64,000 nucleotides of DNA from Metallyticus violacea (GCA_030762175.1 CM060831.1:95685501-95749500), one strand, 5' to 3'; shown: positions 36,051 to 48,014, counted from the first letter of the stretch. Notes: generated from the sequence alone by a model not told the origin. Numbers and translations: made by a program.

Positions 36051-36539
36051 GAGTGTTGAAGAACAGGTTTTTATATATGATAAATATGGGAAAATGGATT
36101 CTTGCAGAGATGTAAAAGGGAAATTCACAAGAGAACATTCCTGGTAATCATGTTCTAAGTAGAGAAACTGTTCACCATCTTCTTAAAAAGTTCTGAGAGA
36201 GAGGACCTCTCAATGATAAGAAATTTATTTCAAATCAAATTCTTACAGAAGAAAAGTTAGATTAAATAAGGGAATGACTTAAATACAGCCCAAGAAAGTC
36301 CCTCCATTAGCTTACTCAGGAAACAAACATTTCAAAATGCACTAAATATTTTAAATTGTTGTCATTGTGGTTAACCAATGCTTGATATTTGACAATAAAG
36401 CCATTTGCTCACTTGCTCTGCAATATTTTTCACACATTGAGAAGAAAGAACTAGTCTCACTGCTGAAGATGATACAGTCTATCTCTTCTTGAAGGGCAAC
36501 TGGCGAAGGAAAAATTCCAATCTTGTTCAGATTAATAAA

Positions 36540-37100
36540 AAGCAAAAACAAATAAGACATCACCATACTAAAAGGCTACAGAGGAGATCATATATATAAG
36601 AAATTCACATTTCACCCACAGGCACACCAAAAATTCCAGAAGAGCAAACATCATTTTGGCTCCAGTAAACAAACACAATTTTAAAAAAACCTCCTAAAAA
36701 CCGATACAAAAGACAAAATGCTGTAGGAAAAAAATCAGGCATAAATGTAAAATATAAACACATGGAAAAATCAGCAATAGCAGACCATTTCTGGCAAATG
36801 AACCAGGAATTTCAAAAGGAACCAAAACTTTTCAAATCTCTTCAAAAACAATGTGGGAAAATATGTTCATAAACAAAAAAAGGAAAATTTAGTTAATTTT
36901 GATCTCCCACATCACTAAGTTTGTAAAATTCCACAGAGCAACATCTTAATACCATACTGGGAAGCTGACAATGGAACCTTGCTGATGATGAAGGCAACAG
37001 CCTTTGAAACATCTTGAAATAAAAGGAAAAAAATTATACTGAAATTTTAGTGATTTCTCATAAATATTTCACTATGAAAATTCCCACTATTCAAAACAAG
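36540..37100 (+). pseudogene. Penelope-like 3' relic (GIY-YIG end)
   Basis: Plus-strand translation gives KFTFHPQAHQKFQKSKHHFG near 36600, equivalent to KFTYHLSANKKFQKKFKQYN of the element at 61770. Later residues match the A-x-H-F-W histidine block near 36780. The end has a hammerhead-like core at 36982 and the flank TTTCACTATGAAAATTCCCA, shared with the hairpin at 744. Confidence 0.65.
36982..37014 (+). ncRNA. Hammerhead-ribozyme-like motif
   Basis: CTGATGA at 36982-36988, extra T at 36989, stem II 36990-36995 with 37000-37005 (GAAGGC/GCCTTT, loop AACA), and GAAAC at 37006-37010. The following ATCTT has lost the expected GTC cleavage triplet, so activity is doubtful. Confidence 0.5.
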
Positions 37101-38095
37101 TTGTTCAGATGTTTTGGTAAGCAATCATGGCCTTGATTGTCTTCTGTGGATACTCAGGAATTAAAGATCATTGTCTAATGAGACACTCCCATCTGTTAAT
37201 TTTTGAAATATCATGAAAATAATTAAAAATTATGTACTTAAATTTAGAAATCTGTGAAGAATGATAAATTTGACATGGGAATAAACAACATTATTACCAT
37301 TCTTAGCAAGATGATCAGCAGCTTCATTACTTGAATTAACTTATAAAATTAACTATGGTTTATGAATAGCAAATACACAATCCAGTAGTTACAGTATTAT
37401 TCAGTACTGACAGTGTTTCTGATGGCAAAGTAATTCCTGAGTTTATTTTATTTTCAGACAAAGCATAGTTTGAATTGCATGGGCACATCATCTCACAAAG
37501 TAACTGATATTAAGAACTCACAAAAACCTGATATTGTGCATGAAGTTCTGCTCCATCCAGAAAAAAATTGGTATGTGATGTAGTTTGAATTTGTACAAAA
37601 TAACAGGGCCTATATTTTATAAGCCACTATAAATGCTGAAAGATATCAAGAGACTTATTACAAACTTTTCCCAGACAATTAACAGACACTGAAGATCAGC
37701 AATCATTCTTTCAGCAGGACTCGCTGCAGCATGTCCTGCTTACAAATCACATAATTGTTTTGCAGAAAAATTTTAATTGAATTATCAGTGGTGGGTTGTT
37801 GCCAGCTTTCTTTTGGCCCCAATCTGATTCCTTATGATTTTTATTTATGGAGGAACTTAAAAAGATATTAGAGTAACCCACATACAATAGAGGATCTAAA
37901 AGAAAATATTAGGCATGAAATTGCTAAAAATCACATTTGGGAAACTTATGAAAGTTAAAAGGGTACCATCTTCAACATTTCTTATAACAAAAGTTAGTGC
38001 TTATTATTATTAAATTTTGAAATGGAGTATCATTTTATGCATTCAATAAAAATATAAATAATAAAATAAAAATACCAGCTTTATGCACAATGACT

Positions 38096-38934
38096 GTATT
38101 TCCTTTTTTCACTTCCCCAGTAAGCAGCATGTTCAGGTGGCCTGTATTTTAATTAACTTACCTGTATATCTATTATTTAGATGGTTAAAATTATTTCTTT
38201 ACAGACTGATGTTTAACTTTATGTTTGATTACAAGTATTCCATTTAGACCATTATAATTAGAGCTGGGAAGTTCATGCAATTGCATATTTTTTGTTAATA
38301 TTCATATTTTCATGGGAGTTGAGTGTCAGGACATAATATTAAAACTGGGCTAAAGAAAGTTTTGTATAGTGTGCAAATTTTGCTTATTTTTAAAGTGTTT
38401 TTATTGCACATTTATTTTTTATTTATCTAAAAAAAGAATATGCAAGGTGATGCAATTTATCCTGTGGATTGATAAGTAGACATTCCTGCATTTTACAGAT
38501 GATGTGAAATTCAGGTTGACACCCCCTGGTGTACATAGCTGCAATCTCATCAGGCTGGCCATCGGGCTATGAGGCATTGCTCTGTCAATAGGCTCTGCCA
38601 GCCCAATATTTAGCTTGCCAAGTGAATAGCAGGAGTTTGAACCCCTCAGCAACCCATGCATAATTGTTTTATCCATCTTTATACACTTTTGAGAATGTTT
38701 TAAGTTGAGAATTATTCCTAAATCTTCTTTCTTTTGTTAAAATGCATATACATACATGGAACATTCTAAAAATCTACATAAGCCCTTAAATATGTGACAT
38801 TAACACTCGTAATCAGGATTTAATTGAAATATACAGTACATCATTAAAGTTAGCATATTTAATGTTTCATAGAAAACTTATTACTTGTCTTTTTTTTATA
38901 ATAATTCCGTATAATTACCTAAAATAAAAAATAA
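38096..38934. other. Intron sequence, possible old SINE at 38500-38670
   Basis: 38500-38670 is GC-richer. It contains AGTTTGAACCCCT, faintly like a pol III B box, but no paired A box at tRNA spacing, so I leave it unassigned. The rest is plain AT-rich sequence. Confidence 0.3.
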
Positions 38935-39160
38935 ACTCAATGGGATTTTGCTGGGCATAAAAATCCTAAATATGGCTTCTTTTGGAAGGAAAGTAAAGCT
39001 GTGAGTCCCGTATCATAGATTTACAGCACATAAAAGAACCTCAAGTCTGAAAGAAGAATTCTCTGAGCAAAACTTATCAGTCATTTCACATCCTGAACTG
39101 AATGGGACACTGATGACCTGTGATGTTAAAGAGCATCCATAAATAAACAAAATAAAATAA
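38935..39160 (+). mobile_element. SINE-B, 5'-truncated copy
   Basis: It matches the reverse complement of 40895-41090: TTTACAGCACATAAAAGAACC, GACACTGATGACCTG and GTTAAAGAGCATCCATAAAT, ending in an A-rich tail. It sits at the edge of the Tc1-like relic. Confidence 0.7.
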
Positions 39161-39720
39161 AAAATTTTTTAAAAAAAAGGGAGCCAAATCTTGCAAAAAT
39201 TTCTTCACCATCAGGAAATATTTTCTGCAGCTCTCCAACAACTTTCCTTTCCAGTATTTGGAGGTACTGGTCAGATTTCACCGTCCCATTGACTACTAAC
39301 ATCTCCATCCCTCATGCTTGAACCCCCAAAACTTCTTCATAAGGGTTTTACAGTCTATTAGAAATGTGCTGAAGTTGTTGCCTCATTATTTGCTTGACAT
39401 ACATATTGAACCTTCACCCCCGTGCTTCAAAGTGACTCTCATCAGAGAAAGAGCTTTCTTCCAGTGTTCCATTTTCCAATCCTGATGATCATATGCCCAT
39501 AAGAGACGTTTCCTACACATTTCTCCTGTTAGAAAGTGTTTCTTTACAGGTGTGCAAGTCTTTGGTTCCAGCTCCCAGAAGTCTACAACGAACATTAGAA
39601 ATGTGCAGATTAACTCCTCTTTCCCCAAGTTGCAAGCCAAATCCACAACAGTGAGCCTAGGTTTTTTTTTTTCCTTCTTCTGAGAAGAAAACAATCATTG
39701 TTTTTTCTTTTTTTTTTTCT
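39160..39720 (-). pseudogene. Tc1-like transposase relic
   Basis: The minus strand reads GEMCRKRLLWAYDHQDWKME and HWKKALSLMRVTLKHGGEG at about 39560-39420. These match the R-x-x-R-L-x-W-A...W...D-E-S-x-F region before the first catalytic residues. A separate frame at 39308-39160 reads VNGTVKSDQYLQILERKVVG and KIFPDGEEIFARF, where family members have Q-D-x-A-P-C-H-T. The expected aspartates are lost. Confidence 0.7.
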
Positions 39721-39900
39721 TGTTCAGTGAAATAGAGTCAGTTTGATTAAAATCATTTGAGATATGTCCACCTAAACACTCTTATTGCTCCACTTACTTG
39801 TTGTAAAGTAAGGTACCAGTTTTGAATACATTTGTCTTCATCCTCATCCTCGGGTTGACTCTGATGCAAAATTTTCTTAAGTCATGTTTCTATATAGTTC
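39715..39900 (-). repeat. Penelope-type terminal remnant
   Basis: The strings CTCCACTTACTTGTTG and ACCAGTTTTGAATACATTTG, followed by CATCCTCATCCTCGGGTTGA, parallel the left arm of the palindrome at 55065-55140. The hammerhead-like core is too decayed to annotate. Confidence 0.5.
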
Positions 39901-40879
39901 GAAGATCTGTAATTTATATTTTAAAATTTTTTTAAAAACTTCCAAGAAAAAAAATTGAGTCAGTTTGTTTGTGCTGCTGAATAATTTTCTATTTATAGTG
40001 CCCCCAATGACACCAAATTTAGTAGCTAACTCTGTTTTTGTCATGGAAGTATTCAGATATAATACTGCAATTGTACTATGAATGCTTCCTTGGAAGGATA
40101 TAAATTGAAGACATAGGTATTATTAATTACACATGGTAACCTCAAAATTCCTCAAAAGTGTCAAAACACCAAAATAAATACACTTATGTCCCAAAACAAT
40201 AGTCACACAGATCAATTAGCAATGAATAATAGTGCAAAGAATACATAGAGAGCGTGGGATCTAAGAATAAGCAATGTGCAGCATACAATTGCCCATCATT
40301 AGGTAAAATATGAAAAAAATTACCTAATTCCAATTAATTCCCATGGGACTATAAGTGATAGAAGAATAATATTCATGTTCAATATCCAAGGATACTTTTC
40401 TTTCCTTATTAGCATAGATTCTGGACAAGAATGGAGTAAATAAAAATGCTAATATTAAAATTGGTATGCTCATCTGCACTCATATATTGGACAAACTTCC
40501 AGGCATTAATATAAAACCAATGGTTTGACTTCTTCACAGAACAGCTTTGAAGAAATCCTCAGAGATGCTTGATACAAGAAGCCAGCAAATACTGTAAGGG
40601 GCAAGAAGATTAGCCTTACACCATGGAAGTCAATTTTGGAACATTATTTTAACATTATTATCTCCTTACAGTGGAAGTGACAGCAGTCCCAGTGCTAATA
40701 GCAGGCTCAGCAGCATTAGAAGCAGCAGCAGCAACAGTAGGGCCTGTTAAGTCAAAAGTGATGGCATACAGACAATGGCCAGAAGCTACAGGAAGACTTA
40801 CTTTTGGTGGCTAATTATGAGAACAATGTTGAATGTATAAGATAGCATACTGGTGTCATAACAAATGTTGGTTTTTGTT
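39901..40879. other. Intron sequence with a serine/alanine-coding-like patch
   Basis: 40650-40750 has trinucleotide-like AGCAGC content that reads as a Ser-rich or Ala-rich peptide in two frames. It follows CTTACAG but lacks a convincing donor and support from neighbours, so it is not called as an exon. The rest was not recognised. Confidence 0.3.
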
Positions 40880-41175
40880 GTTCATGTGGTTTATTTACAG
40901 ATGCTCTTTAACATCTCAGATGATCGGCATCTCATTCAATTCAGGGCATGAAATGGCTGATAATTTTGCTCAGAGACCTCTTCTTTCAGGCTTGAGGTTC
41001 TTTAACATGCTGTAAATCTATGGCATGGGACCCATGGCTTTACCTCCCTTTCAAAGGGAGCCATACTTAGGATTTTTACGCCGGAAAAAAAATACATCGA
41101 CCCTGGCCGGAATTGAACATGCTATCTTAGGTCTACAAGGCAAGTGTGGTTACCACTAGACCATTAGGATCAACA
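40880..41175 (-). mobile_element. SINE-B, full-length copy with tRNA-like head
   Basis: On the minus strand an A box TGGTCTAGTGG (complement of 41153-41163) and a B box GTTCAATTCC (complement of 41109-41118) are at tRNA spacing. The head includes ACTTGCCTTGTAGACC, close to threonine tRNAs with anticodon TGT. The body carries CATGGGTCCCATGCCATAG, and the tail is GTTAAAGAGCATCTGTAAAT. Partial copies are at 23120, 38935 and 48015. Confidence 0.75.
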
Positions 41176-42240
41176 TAAATGTTGGTGCCAGAGATGTTGA
41201 TGTAATTATTCTGTCCTCATACAACAGAAAAAAGGTATTTTTATTCCCTAAAGTCTGTGATGAAGACATAATATCTAAGGATCAAATATCAAAATTGCCC
41301 CAGGTATAAAAGGAAGAGAAAGGAACATATTTTTTCTTACAATGTGGCTGTAGTAGACTGTAACAGGATACAGAGGTATTATTGCACTTGATTTTTGGGA
41401 TCTGGTTTATTTTTAAAATGGCAATTTATTTCTTAGTATTGCAAATCAATCATAGGAAAGTTTCTTTTTAGTTCTAACTAACCTATAGTGCAGAAAAGTG
41501 CACTATACATTACAAGGATAAACTTCAGATATCATAAAAAAAAAAAAATATGCATCGAAAGTTACCTACTATACCAGATGCCATCAAATCATTTAAAATA
41601 TTTAAAAAACATTCAGGTGAGATATACAAAGTAAGAAATCATACTACATACTCACTAAGTATGGAATATGTGTTACATACATAAAAATCCTGAAAACATA
41701 TGCACTTAATGAAAATATGGAAAAAAAAATTAAAAGGACATCTGGAGCAACTCAAGTTGAAAGTATTCATTATTACAAGGATCTTCATCTAACTAAAATC
41801 AAACCTAGGGGATACATTTGAATTAATATTTGCATTAGCAGATTTCATGGTATTTTGATCTTCGTGGATACTGAAAGTTATAATAGCAAAACTTCTTAAA
41901 ATAGTGTAATACCATTTATCACCAGAATCATTACCATCTAGAGTGAGAAATAGTACCATACAGCACTAGAAAGTTTAAGCCTCTTTTAGCTATTTTGGAG
42001 AAATGAATTTCATTATGCATAGGAAAATTTTATTTTTTGTGTAAAATGGCAATTAAAATACCCATCATTGAAGATGAGCATTTTTAAGCTGAAAAAGCAT
42101 TAATATATGGTTCATGCTTGTGTATGTACCGAGCTTCTAGAATATGTCCTCACCACTAATATGGAGCTTTGTGTCTCAGCCAAGGCAAGCTCCCCTCCTC
42201 ATTCACAGCTTGTCTGCCTATCCTTGAATTTCCAAGCAGT
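41176..42240. other. Intron sequence, nothing recognised
   Basis: AT-rich. Poly-A at 41538-41549 and 41720-41729. No element was recognised. Confidence 0.35.
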
Positions 42241-42490
42241 CACCAATCTACATTTGTTGGTGTAGATGGCAAGACAGATGACTTCACAACAATTTAGTTT
42301 TGTGCGTAAATGTTATTATAAACACAAATCAGCTCATTGCATTCATGAGGAATTTATTTGGAAGGTCCCTGGACAATTGCCTCCTTCCAGAACTGCAATT
42401 CATAATCTTGTGAATAAATTTGATACCATTGGTTCAGTGCAAAACAATGAACACATGCAAAGATATTCAATTTTAACAGAAATAAATTAG
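42241..42490 (+). pseudogene. DUF4817-type transposase N-terminal fragment
   Basis: A single frame of 74 codons reads MTSQQFSFVRKCYYKHKSA, then FIWKVPGQLPPSRTAIHNLV and NKFDTIGSVQNNE. This is the F-x-V-x-x-Y-x-x-x-x-S...P-S-x-x-x-I-x-x-L-V-x-K-F-x-x-T-G-S-V helix-turn-helix block. No catalytic domain follows; LINE-A begins about 40 bases on. Confidence 0.7.
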
Positions 42491-42529
42491 ACTAAATTGG
42501 CCAAAACATGCAACATGGTTCTTCAGTCA

Positions 42530-43080
42530 GTTATTGGGGATGTTGATATTTATAATTATTTCCTTATCTTCCTAATAAAGAGCTTCCAAATTATTTTTCA
42601 TTTATTTGCTGCTATCAAGTTGGTTTCATTTCAGTTGATGTTCTTTGTTTAGGATAGTATTCACATACAGAATGTGCAGTGACTGTCCTTGATTAATTTC
42701 ATGCTGAAGAAAGAAATCAATCATGCCAATAGTCAAGTGGAATTGGGTAACTCCAATTTTTCTTGGTTTCAATAAACCATGTTTGAAAGTATTTAGATTT
42801 TCATATGGTTTTCTTTTCAATTTTTGTTGGATATTTTGTTTTCTTTGTTCAGTTATTAATTTTTTTATGAAGGAAGCTCTAGTTCAAAAGACCATTTTAA
42901 TTTTATGGTGGCTCCTTTTCTTGCCTTAGCTCAGGATCCATTATAAAGCTATTTCTGTACTTCTGATCTGGATTGTATAATAGTTTGATTTCATTTAAAG
43001 TGTACATTGGTGGATAACTATAATTCATTATACTTTGTGGTGCTGCTTTAGAGTCACAATGAATCTGTTGGAGATGGCAC
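42530..43080 (-). mobile_element. LINE-A copy, 5'-truncated
   Basis: Parallel to 9460-10035: GCTTCCAAATTATTTTTCAT, TTTTTCTTGGTTTCAATAAA and CATTATACTTTGTGGTGCTG. It covers the knuckle region (EINQGQSLHILYVNTILN) and part of RNase H. It ends at a 22-base poly-T tract at 43090-43112. Confidence 0.7.
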
Positions 43081-43194
43081 CATCTGCTTATTTTTTTTTT
43101 TTTTTTTTTTTTGGCTATTTCATTTATTTTTAGCAAATTCATAAGGAATGGGGTTGGGGGTTAATCTAAAGTGAAAATGTTAAAAAAAATAATG

Positions 43195-44462
43195 GAAAAA
43201 ATGCTCTAGTGTCTGCAAATTTTGCTTTATCTCAATGAAACTCAGTAAAAAACTTTTAAATTCATTGATAAAAACCAATTGCAAAAATCATTGCAATCGG
43301 CCACTGGAGTGGGTGGGTATAATTGAAAACTTTTGGGGGATTAAAGCAAAATTTAAAAGTCCCTCTAGCATTTGCAATTTTAAACATTTTTAAAGGAAGC
43401 TTGGCATATACCATTGAAATAAAGTAGGAAAAATATTTCTCCAAAATCAGTGAAATCATACTATTAGGAGGGGTGGTTTACCTGAAACCCAATATTTAAA
43501 AATCGCTCTAGTAGCATTTTTTGATTTTTTGCAATTAAACTCCATATATGCCATTTAAATTGAATAAGAAAAATAATTTCTGAAAATTAGGGAAATCGGG
43601 CCATTAGGAAGGGGGTTACCTGAACACCAAAATTTAAAAATCGCTCTACAACACCAATCATTTTTTTTTAAAAACAAAACTCAGCATATACCATTTAAAT
43701 CAAATAAGAAAAATAGTTTTTGAAAATTTTCAGAATTATTGTGAGTGGGGGTATACCTGAAAAACTTCTGGGAGTTAAGCGCAAATTTAAAAATTGCTCT
43801 AACGGCCGCATTTTAAAAAATTTTAAAGCAAACTCAATACATGCCATTGAATTAAAATAAGAAAAACAGTTTCTGAAAATCAGTGAAATTGTATTATTAT
43901 CAGGAAGGGGGCTTATACAAAATTTAAAAATCGCTCTAACAGCATTAATATTTGTTTTGCAACAATGCTCTGTATATACAATAATTAAAATATGAAAAAA
44001 AAAATTTCTTGAAAATCAGTGAAATCAGAATATTAGCATGGGAGAGGGGGTTGCTTGCACTCCAAAGTTTGAAAATCGTTATAGTGGCATTAATATTTTT
44101 TTGCAACTAAACTTCGCATATGCCATTTAAATAGGATAAGAAAAATAGTTTCTGAAAATGAGGAAGTTCTGAAACCCAAAAATTTCGCTCTAGTAGCACC
44201 GATAATTTTTTTTCACTAAAACTCAGTATATACCATTTGGAAAATTATCAGATTATTGGAAGTGGAGGAGTACCTGAAAAACTTTTGGGGGTTAAGCCCA
44301 AATTAATTTTAAATTGCTCTATTGGCACCAATATTTGCTTTTCTTCACAACAAAATATGGATATTCCATTTAAATAAGATATATGGTTTCTGAAAATTAG
44401 AGAAATTTGACTATTAGGCATAAAGGTATACCTCAAAACTGAAATTTAAAAAGTACTCTTGC
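43195..44462 (+). repeat. Diverged tandem array, about 139 bp period, about 10 copies
   Basis: The marker AAA(A)TCGCTCTAG and variants recur at about 43205, 43365, 43505, 43642, 43795, 43932, 44077, 44187, 44317 and 44455. Each is followed by a T-rich run, a CATATACCATTTAAAT-like block, GAAAAATAGTTTCTGAAAAT, and ATTAGGAAGGGGGTTACCTG. Monomers differ by many substitutions and indels, so the array is old. No coding capacity. Confidence 0.75.
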
Positions 44463-44940
44463 ATTTAATTTTCTCTATATTGTCTTAAAATAAAATTAGA
44501 AATTAGTTCGTCATATAAACTGTATTTATAACATTGCATATGTTTTATATTTAACAAAAGTATTGTTAAGACAACAGTTGTGAAATATTAATCTAATGTG
44601 TGTTTGAGAATTATATTGTTTGTAAGAAAGTTCTGTAATAACTTAAAGAAAACCGTTTGCATTATTTTTTTCTACAATAACATTTCAATTAAATTTTAAA
44701 ACCAATGAAATGAAACATTTGATTGTTCTTTGCTGATTCTATATATGTGCTTAGTAGATCAAAATTATTTTTAAATAATAACATGTTTACTGAAACATAC
44801 GAACATAGTCTTCTTAAATACACTGTAATTGGAAACTTTCTGTTATTTTTCTCTATTTAAGTGAATGTGAAGATATCAATGGATACGTTCATAAACATAA
44901 TTACATTTAAAAATGTTTCAAAATACCCACACAGTATATC

Positions 44941-45081
44941 TTTATCTATAAGTTGTCATATATTTTATTTAATTAATAATATACCATTAGTTCTTGTGGT
45001 TTAATCTTTATAGCTTTATCTATAAGTTGTCATATATTTTATTTAATTAATAATATACCATTAGTTCTTGTGGTTTAATCT
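44941..45081 (+). repeat. Tandem duplication of 67 bp
   Basis: 44941-45007 and 45015-45081 are identical as read, separated by 7 bases. An (AAT)n tract with some AAC units follows at 45084-45130. The copies appear recent. Confidence 0.85.
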
Positions 45082-45082
45082 C

Positions 45083-45117
<35 letters not shown>

Positions 45118-45324
45118 CAACAATAATAATATTTCTAAAATTTCGGTTACTCTTTTGTGATACTTATAGGTTGCAAGATTTCTGATTTTGTTCCCTAATA
45201 TCACATAGTCAAAACTTACTTCATTTCATTAATTAATAAGACCTAATTTGAATGTTATATTCATTTTTACTAAAACTTATTCAACCAGTGAGAATTTTGG
45301 TTAGTTTATGCAGTTCCTGCATGA

Positions 45325-45422
45325 TGAAATTTTATTTATATTAGGTCTACACAGTAGATTTTATAAAGTTGCTCTAATAATGAACATTTGCCAACAATAT
45401 CGTTACCAAAATTAGCATGATA
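45325..45422 (-). repeat. LINE-A fragment
   Basis: TTAGGTCTACACAGTAGATTTTATAAAG matches 10060-10090 and 32025-32042, in the RNase H to late RT region. About 100 bases remain. Confidence 0.5.
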
Positions 45423-45446
45423 ATTGGGGGTTTCGGTGTCTTCTGC

Positions 45447-45739
45447 TAAACCGCCATGGGTGGCAGAGGTCGTTAAGGCACGGACTCGTGAGCGGGAGGT
45501 CTGCGATTCGAATCCCGCCAGGACTGTCCTCCCTGACTGGGGTTTTTTCCAGGTTTTCCTCAGTCTTCATAACTGGCAAATGCTGGGGAGGTACCTAAAC
45601 TTAGGCCTGGAACGCTTCCTTCCTTAAAAAAAAATATATCCTTTCCTAATTTATCACTTCATCTCATGTATCATCAGTGTCCACCGCCTGTGGTGCCTCA
45701 GTAGTAAAAACGGGCGTTAAACACTACTCAAAAAAAAAA
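45447..45739 (+). mobile_element. SINE-A, full-length copy with target-site duplication
   Basis: The head has TTAAGGCACGGACTCGTGAG and the B box GATTCGAATCC. The end GGGCGTTAAACACTACTC is followed by a 10-A tail. An 11 bp duplication GTGTCTTCTGC flanks it at 45436-45446 and 45740-45750. It is the best preserved copy, so its insertion looks relatively young. Confidence 0.9.
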
Positions 45740-45899
45740 GTGTCTTCTGCACATACAACAACAAAATATTGTTAAAACTGAAATTGTACAAGTGTACACA
45801 TGTCCATTGTCTATGATCCTGTAGCACATGTACATTATTGGGAGTGGTTTCTTTCATCAGTGACTGAAGGTTAATCAACTCATACATTGTGTTCTTTTC

Positions 45900-46430
45900 A
45901 GAGGAGGTGTAATTCCAGCAAAATTGTCATGTGAACACTCACAACACTCGTTACTGATGTTCTCTTTATGATAAGAAAATTGGAGTTTGGTGTGCAATTA
46001 GCAAAAGATGCATAATCAGTCTGATTTTTTACAAGCAGACAGTAAATGGATAGAGGTACCCCATTTTTTAATCAGCTGACAGAAGAAAAGAGAGCATATG
46101 GGTGGTTTCAACAATATTCTGCCAGTGTTCATTGCAGCATGGATAAATATGGAAGGGTTTGAAGATAGAGTGATTAGTGCTGCTGTTTGGCCCTCTCACT
46201 CCCCACATTTAACAATCTGTGATTTTTATTTGGTGGTACCTGAAGGACAAAGTGCATGAAAAAAAATTTCACACATTGGAAGAACTCCAGGAAAACATAT
46301 GAAATGAAATCAGAAACATTATAGTGGTTGAACTAAATTGCGTTAATCAGAACGTATTTACCAGGTACAATGCATGTTTAGCTGAGGGAGGATGACATTT
46401 CCACCATTTGTTACCAGATAAGATTGTATA
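45900..46430 (+). pseudogene. DUF4817-type DDE transposase C-terminal relic
   Basis: The plus strand reads GFEDRVISAAVWPSHSPHL and TICDFYL near 46160-46220. This matches the F-x-D-R-V-I-S...W-P-P-R-S-P-D-L-T-x-x-D-F third catalytic block; here SPHL replaces SPDL. HTLEELQENI is near 46275 and GG-HFHHLLP near 46390. One stop splits it. Confidence 0.65.
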
Positions 46431-46639
46431 CACACTTTTAATAAGTGATGTCAGAGTATAGGTGTGGCCAGCTTTGACATGTACAGCTGCCAAGATGCAT
46501 TTGTGTGCAGCAAGGACACAAGTTTACTTTATTCTTTAGGAACTAGAAGCAGTGAAAAAATGTGGAAAATTCAGTGCAGGTTTCAATTTCAATTTTTTCA
46601 CTTGAATTCCTCTTCAACTTTATCTCTTTTTTTTAATCT

Positions 46640-47300
46640 TGACTGCATAGTGCAGTCAAAGAACTTGGAATCAAAGCAATGTCTTACTTATGCAGATGAA
46701 GATGCGCTTAGTGCACAGAATAAAGCTGGACTTATAGAAATGTTCATAATTCTTAAAAAAACATAGTAAAAGAGTGAGTCTATAAGTGAGCTTATAATCA
46801 AATATAAGGATATATTTTCATCAGTTGTCAAATCAGTTTCAAAAATGTTAAATTAGAGTGTATGACTTTGAAGGGGGCTAGAAGTTACCTATATCTTGGA
46901 GTTGGGCTTAATAATAGAAGTGACATTTCAGAAGATATAAATAACCAAATGATGAATGGCATAAGGCATGTTATGCAATTCTTCCTCTTCTTAAATCATT
47001 CCTGCTATCAAAATCAACAAAAGTAAAACTTAATAAAACATTAATATGTCCCTAGGTGACATATCTGAAAACTGGGTTCCTATTAAAAGTGATGATTATA
47101 CAGATTTAAAAGGAAAATAATTTATATCCTCTTGAAGAAAATGAATTGTGCAGATTCTGAAATAATCTTGAAATAAGTTTAATACATAGCAATAAGAATA
47201 TAGTCTGATTGATTTATTAGGTAATGTTGATTGGTATGTTTAGATGATGAAGAAATAATGCCAAAATTAATGCTGATGATTGATGTTACTTTAAGGAAAT
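46640..47300 (+). pseudogene. LINE reverse transcriptase C-terminal relic
   Basis: The plus strand reads LTYADEDALSAQNKAGLIE at 46685-46740, a decayed Y-A-D-D catalytic block. VYDFEGG and LPLLKSFLLSKSTKVKLNKT lie near 46980, and YLKTGFLLK near 47060, the post-RT block usually reading YGSETW. Its family resembles the relics at 54775 and 1-620. Confidence 0.65.
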
Positions 47301-47639
47301 TGTTTCAAGATATTTTGGAAGATTATAAGAATTAAGTGAGACAAGCTGGTGAGAGAAAGCAAAGGAATGATCAGAATAAGGGAAAATCATTGAAGAAGTT
47401 AAAGCAAAGCTGTGAATCTAAGGAAGAAATAACCGCAGGAACTAGGTCCCTCCTCCTAAGTGACCATGTGCTTGAAAATATTTGTGGCAACATTTTCTTA
47501 ACTTGCCAAACAGATCATAGAAAACTTCTATTATTTTACTGAAGAACATCTCAATAATTAATGATAATATTAATCTTATATCCTATTTTTAATTATCTCC
47601 TTCATTCAATGGAAAAAATTTAATCATTTTTCATTAACT

Positions 47640-48010
47640 TAGTGCAGAGGTATTTTTGGTATTTTGGAAAATGCTGTTTAACTTCTTGTATAGCAGTAGA
47701 TGATTACTTATAGTGTTTGGTTCTTTGCAAATTGCGCATTCAACAGTTGTGTAAATACCCATTTAGTTTAAATGGGCAGCTAGACAGTAATTTTTGGTTG
47801 TCTGAAAATAGCTTTTCTGGGTTTTTTCTTTAGTGTTTACCATTAGAAGTTGGCCCATGCTTTTCCTCCCATTAGCTTGTGCAGTGTAGAATTATACTGC
47901 TGTTCTGATTTCTTATTTATTAATTTTTTCATGGAGTGCTATGAACAGTTTGATTGGTTGGTGAAGCTTTGCAACTCTTTTGGCACTAATTAGAGGCAGT
48001 GGTGGTAGTA
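47640..48010 (-). pseudogene. LINE C-terminal zinc-knuckle relic
   Basis: The minus strand reads NYCLAAHLN, then MGIYTTVECAICKEPNTISN and HLLLYKKL. This fits the T-x-x-x-Y-x-x-x-H-L-x-R...C-x-x-C...H-L-L-x-C-x-x-L end of R1/jockey-type ORF2. The last cysteine has become tyrosine. A SINE-B tail adjoins it at 48015. Confidence 0.55.
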
Positions 48011-48014
48011 GTGA

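Larger units (their letters stand above)
36050..38095 (+). pseudogene. DUF4817-type DDE transposase relic, split by a Penelope fragment
   Basis: The N-terminal part near 36056-36310 reads VFIYDKYGKMDSC, KGKFTREH, ETVHHLLKKF and LTEEKLD, the helix-turn-helix block seen in many arthropod transposases. The catalytic part resumes at 37450-38000. It has DIVHEVLLHPEK-like residues near 37535, QQSFFQQDS near 37700 (second aspartate block), PQSDSL in place of SPDLTP near 37820, and ENIRHEIAK-like residues near 37905. A Penelope relic occupies 36540-37100 between them. Stops are numerous. Confidence 0.65.

Noticed and set aside
38500..38670. Possible fourth SINE family
   Set aside because: A B-box-like string without a matching A box or second copy in the window.
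40650..40790. Serine/alanine-rich patch after CTTACAG, possible plus-strand exon
   Set aside because: Simple AGC repeats explain the composition; no donor site or adjoining exon was found.
41095..41170. Possible tRNA-Thr gene on the minus strand
   Set aside because: The anticodon stem is broken and a SINE body follows; repeated tails elsewhere show it is SINE-B.
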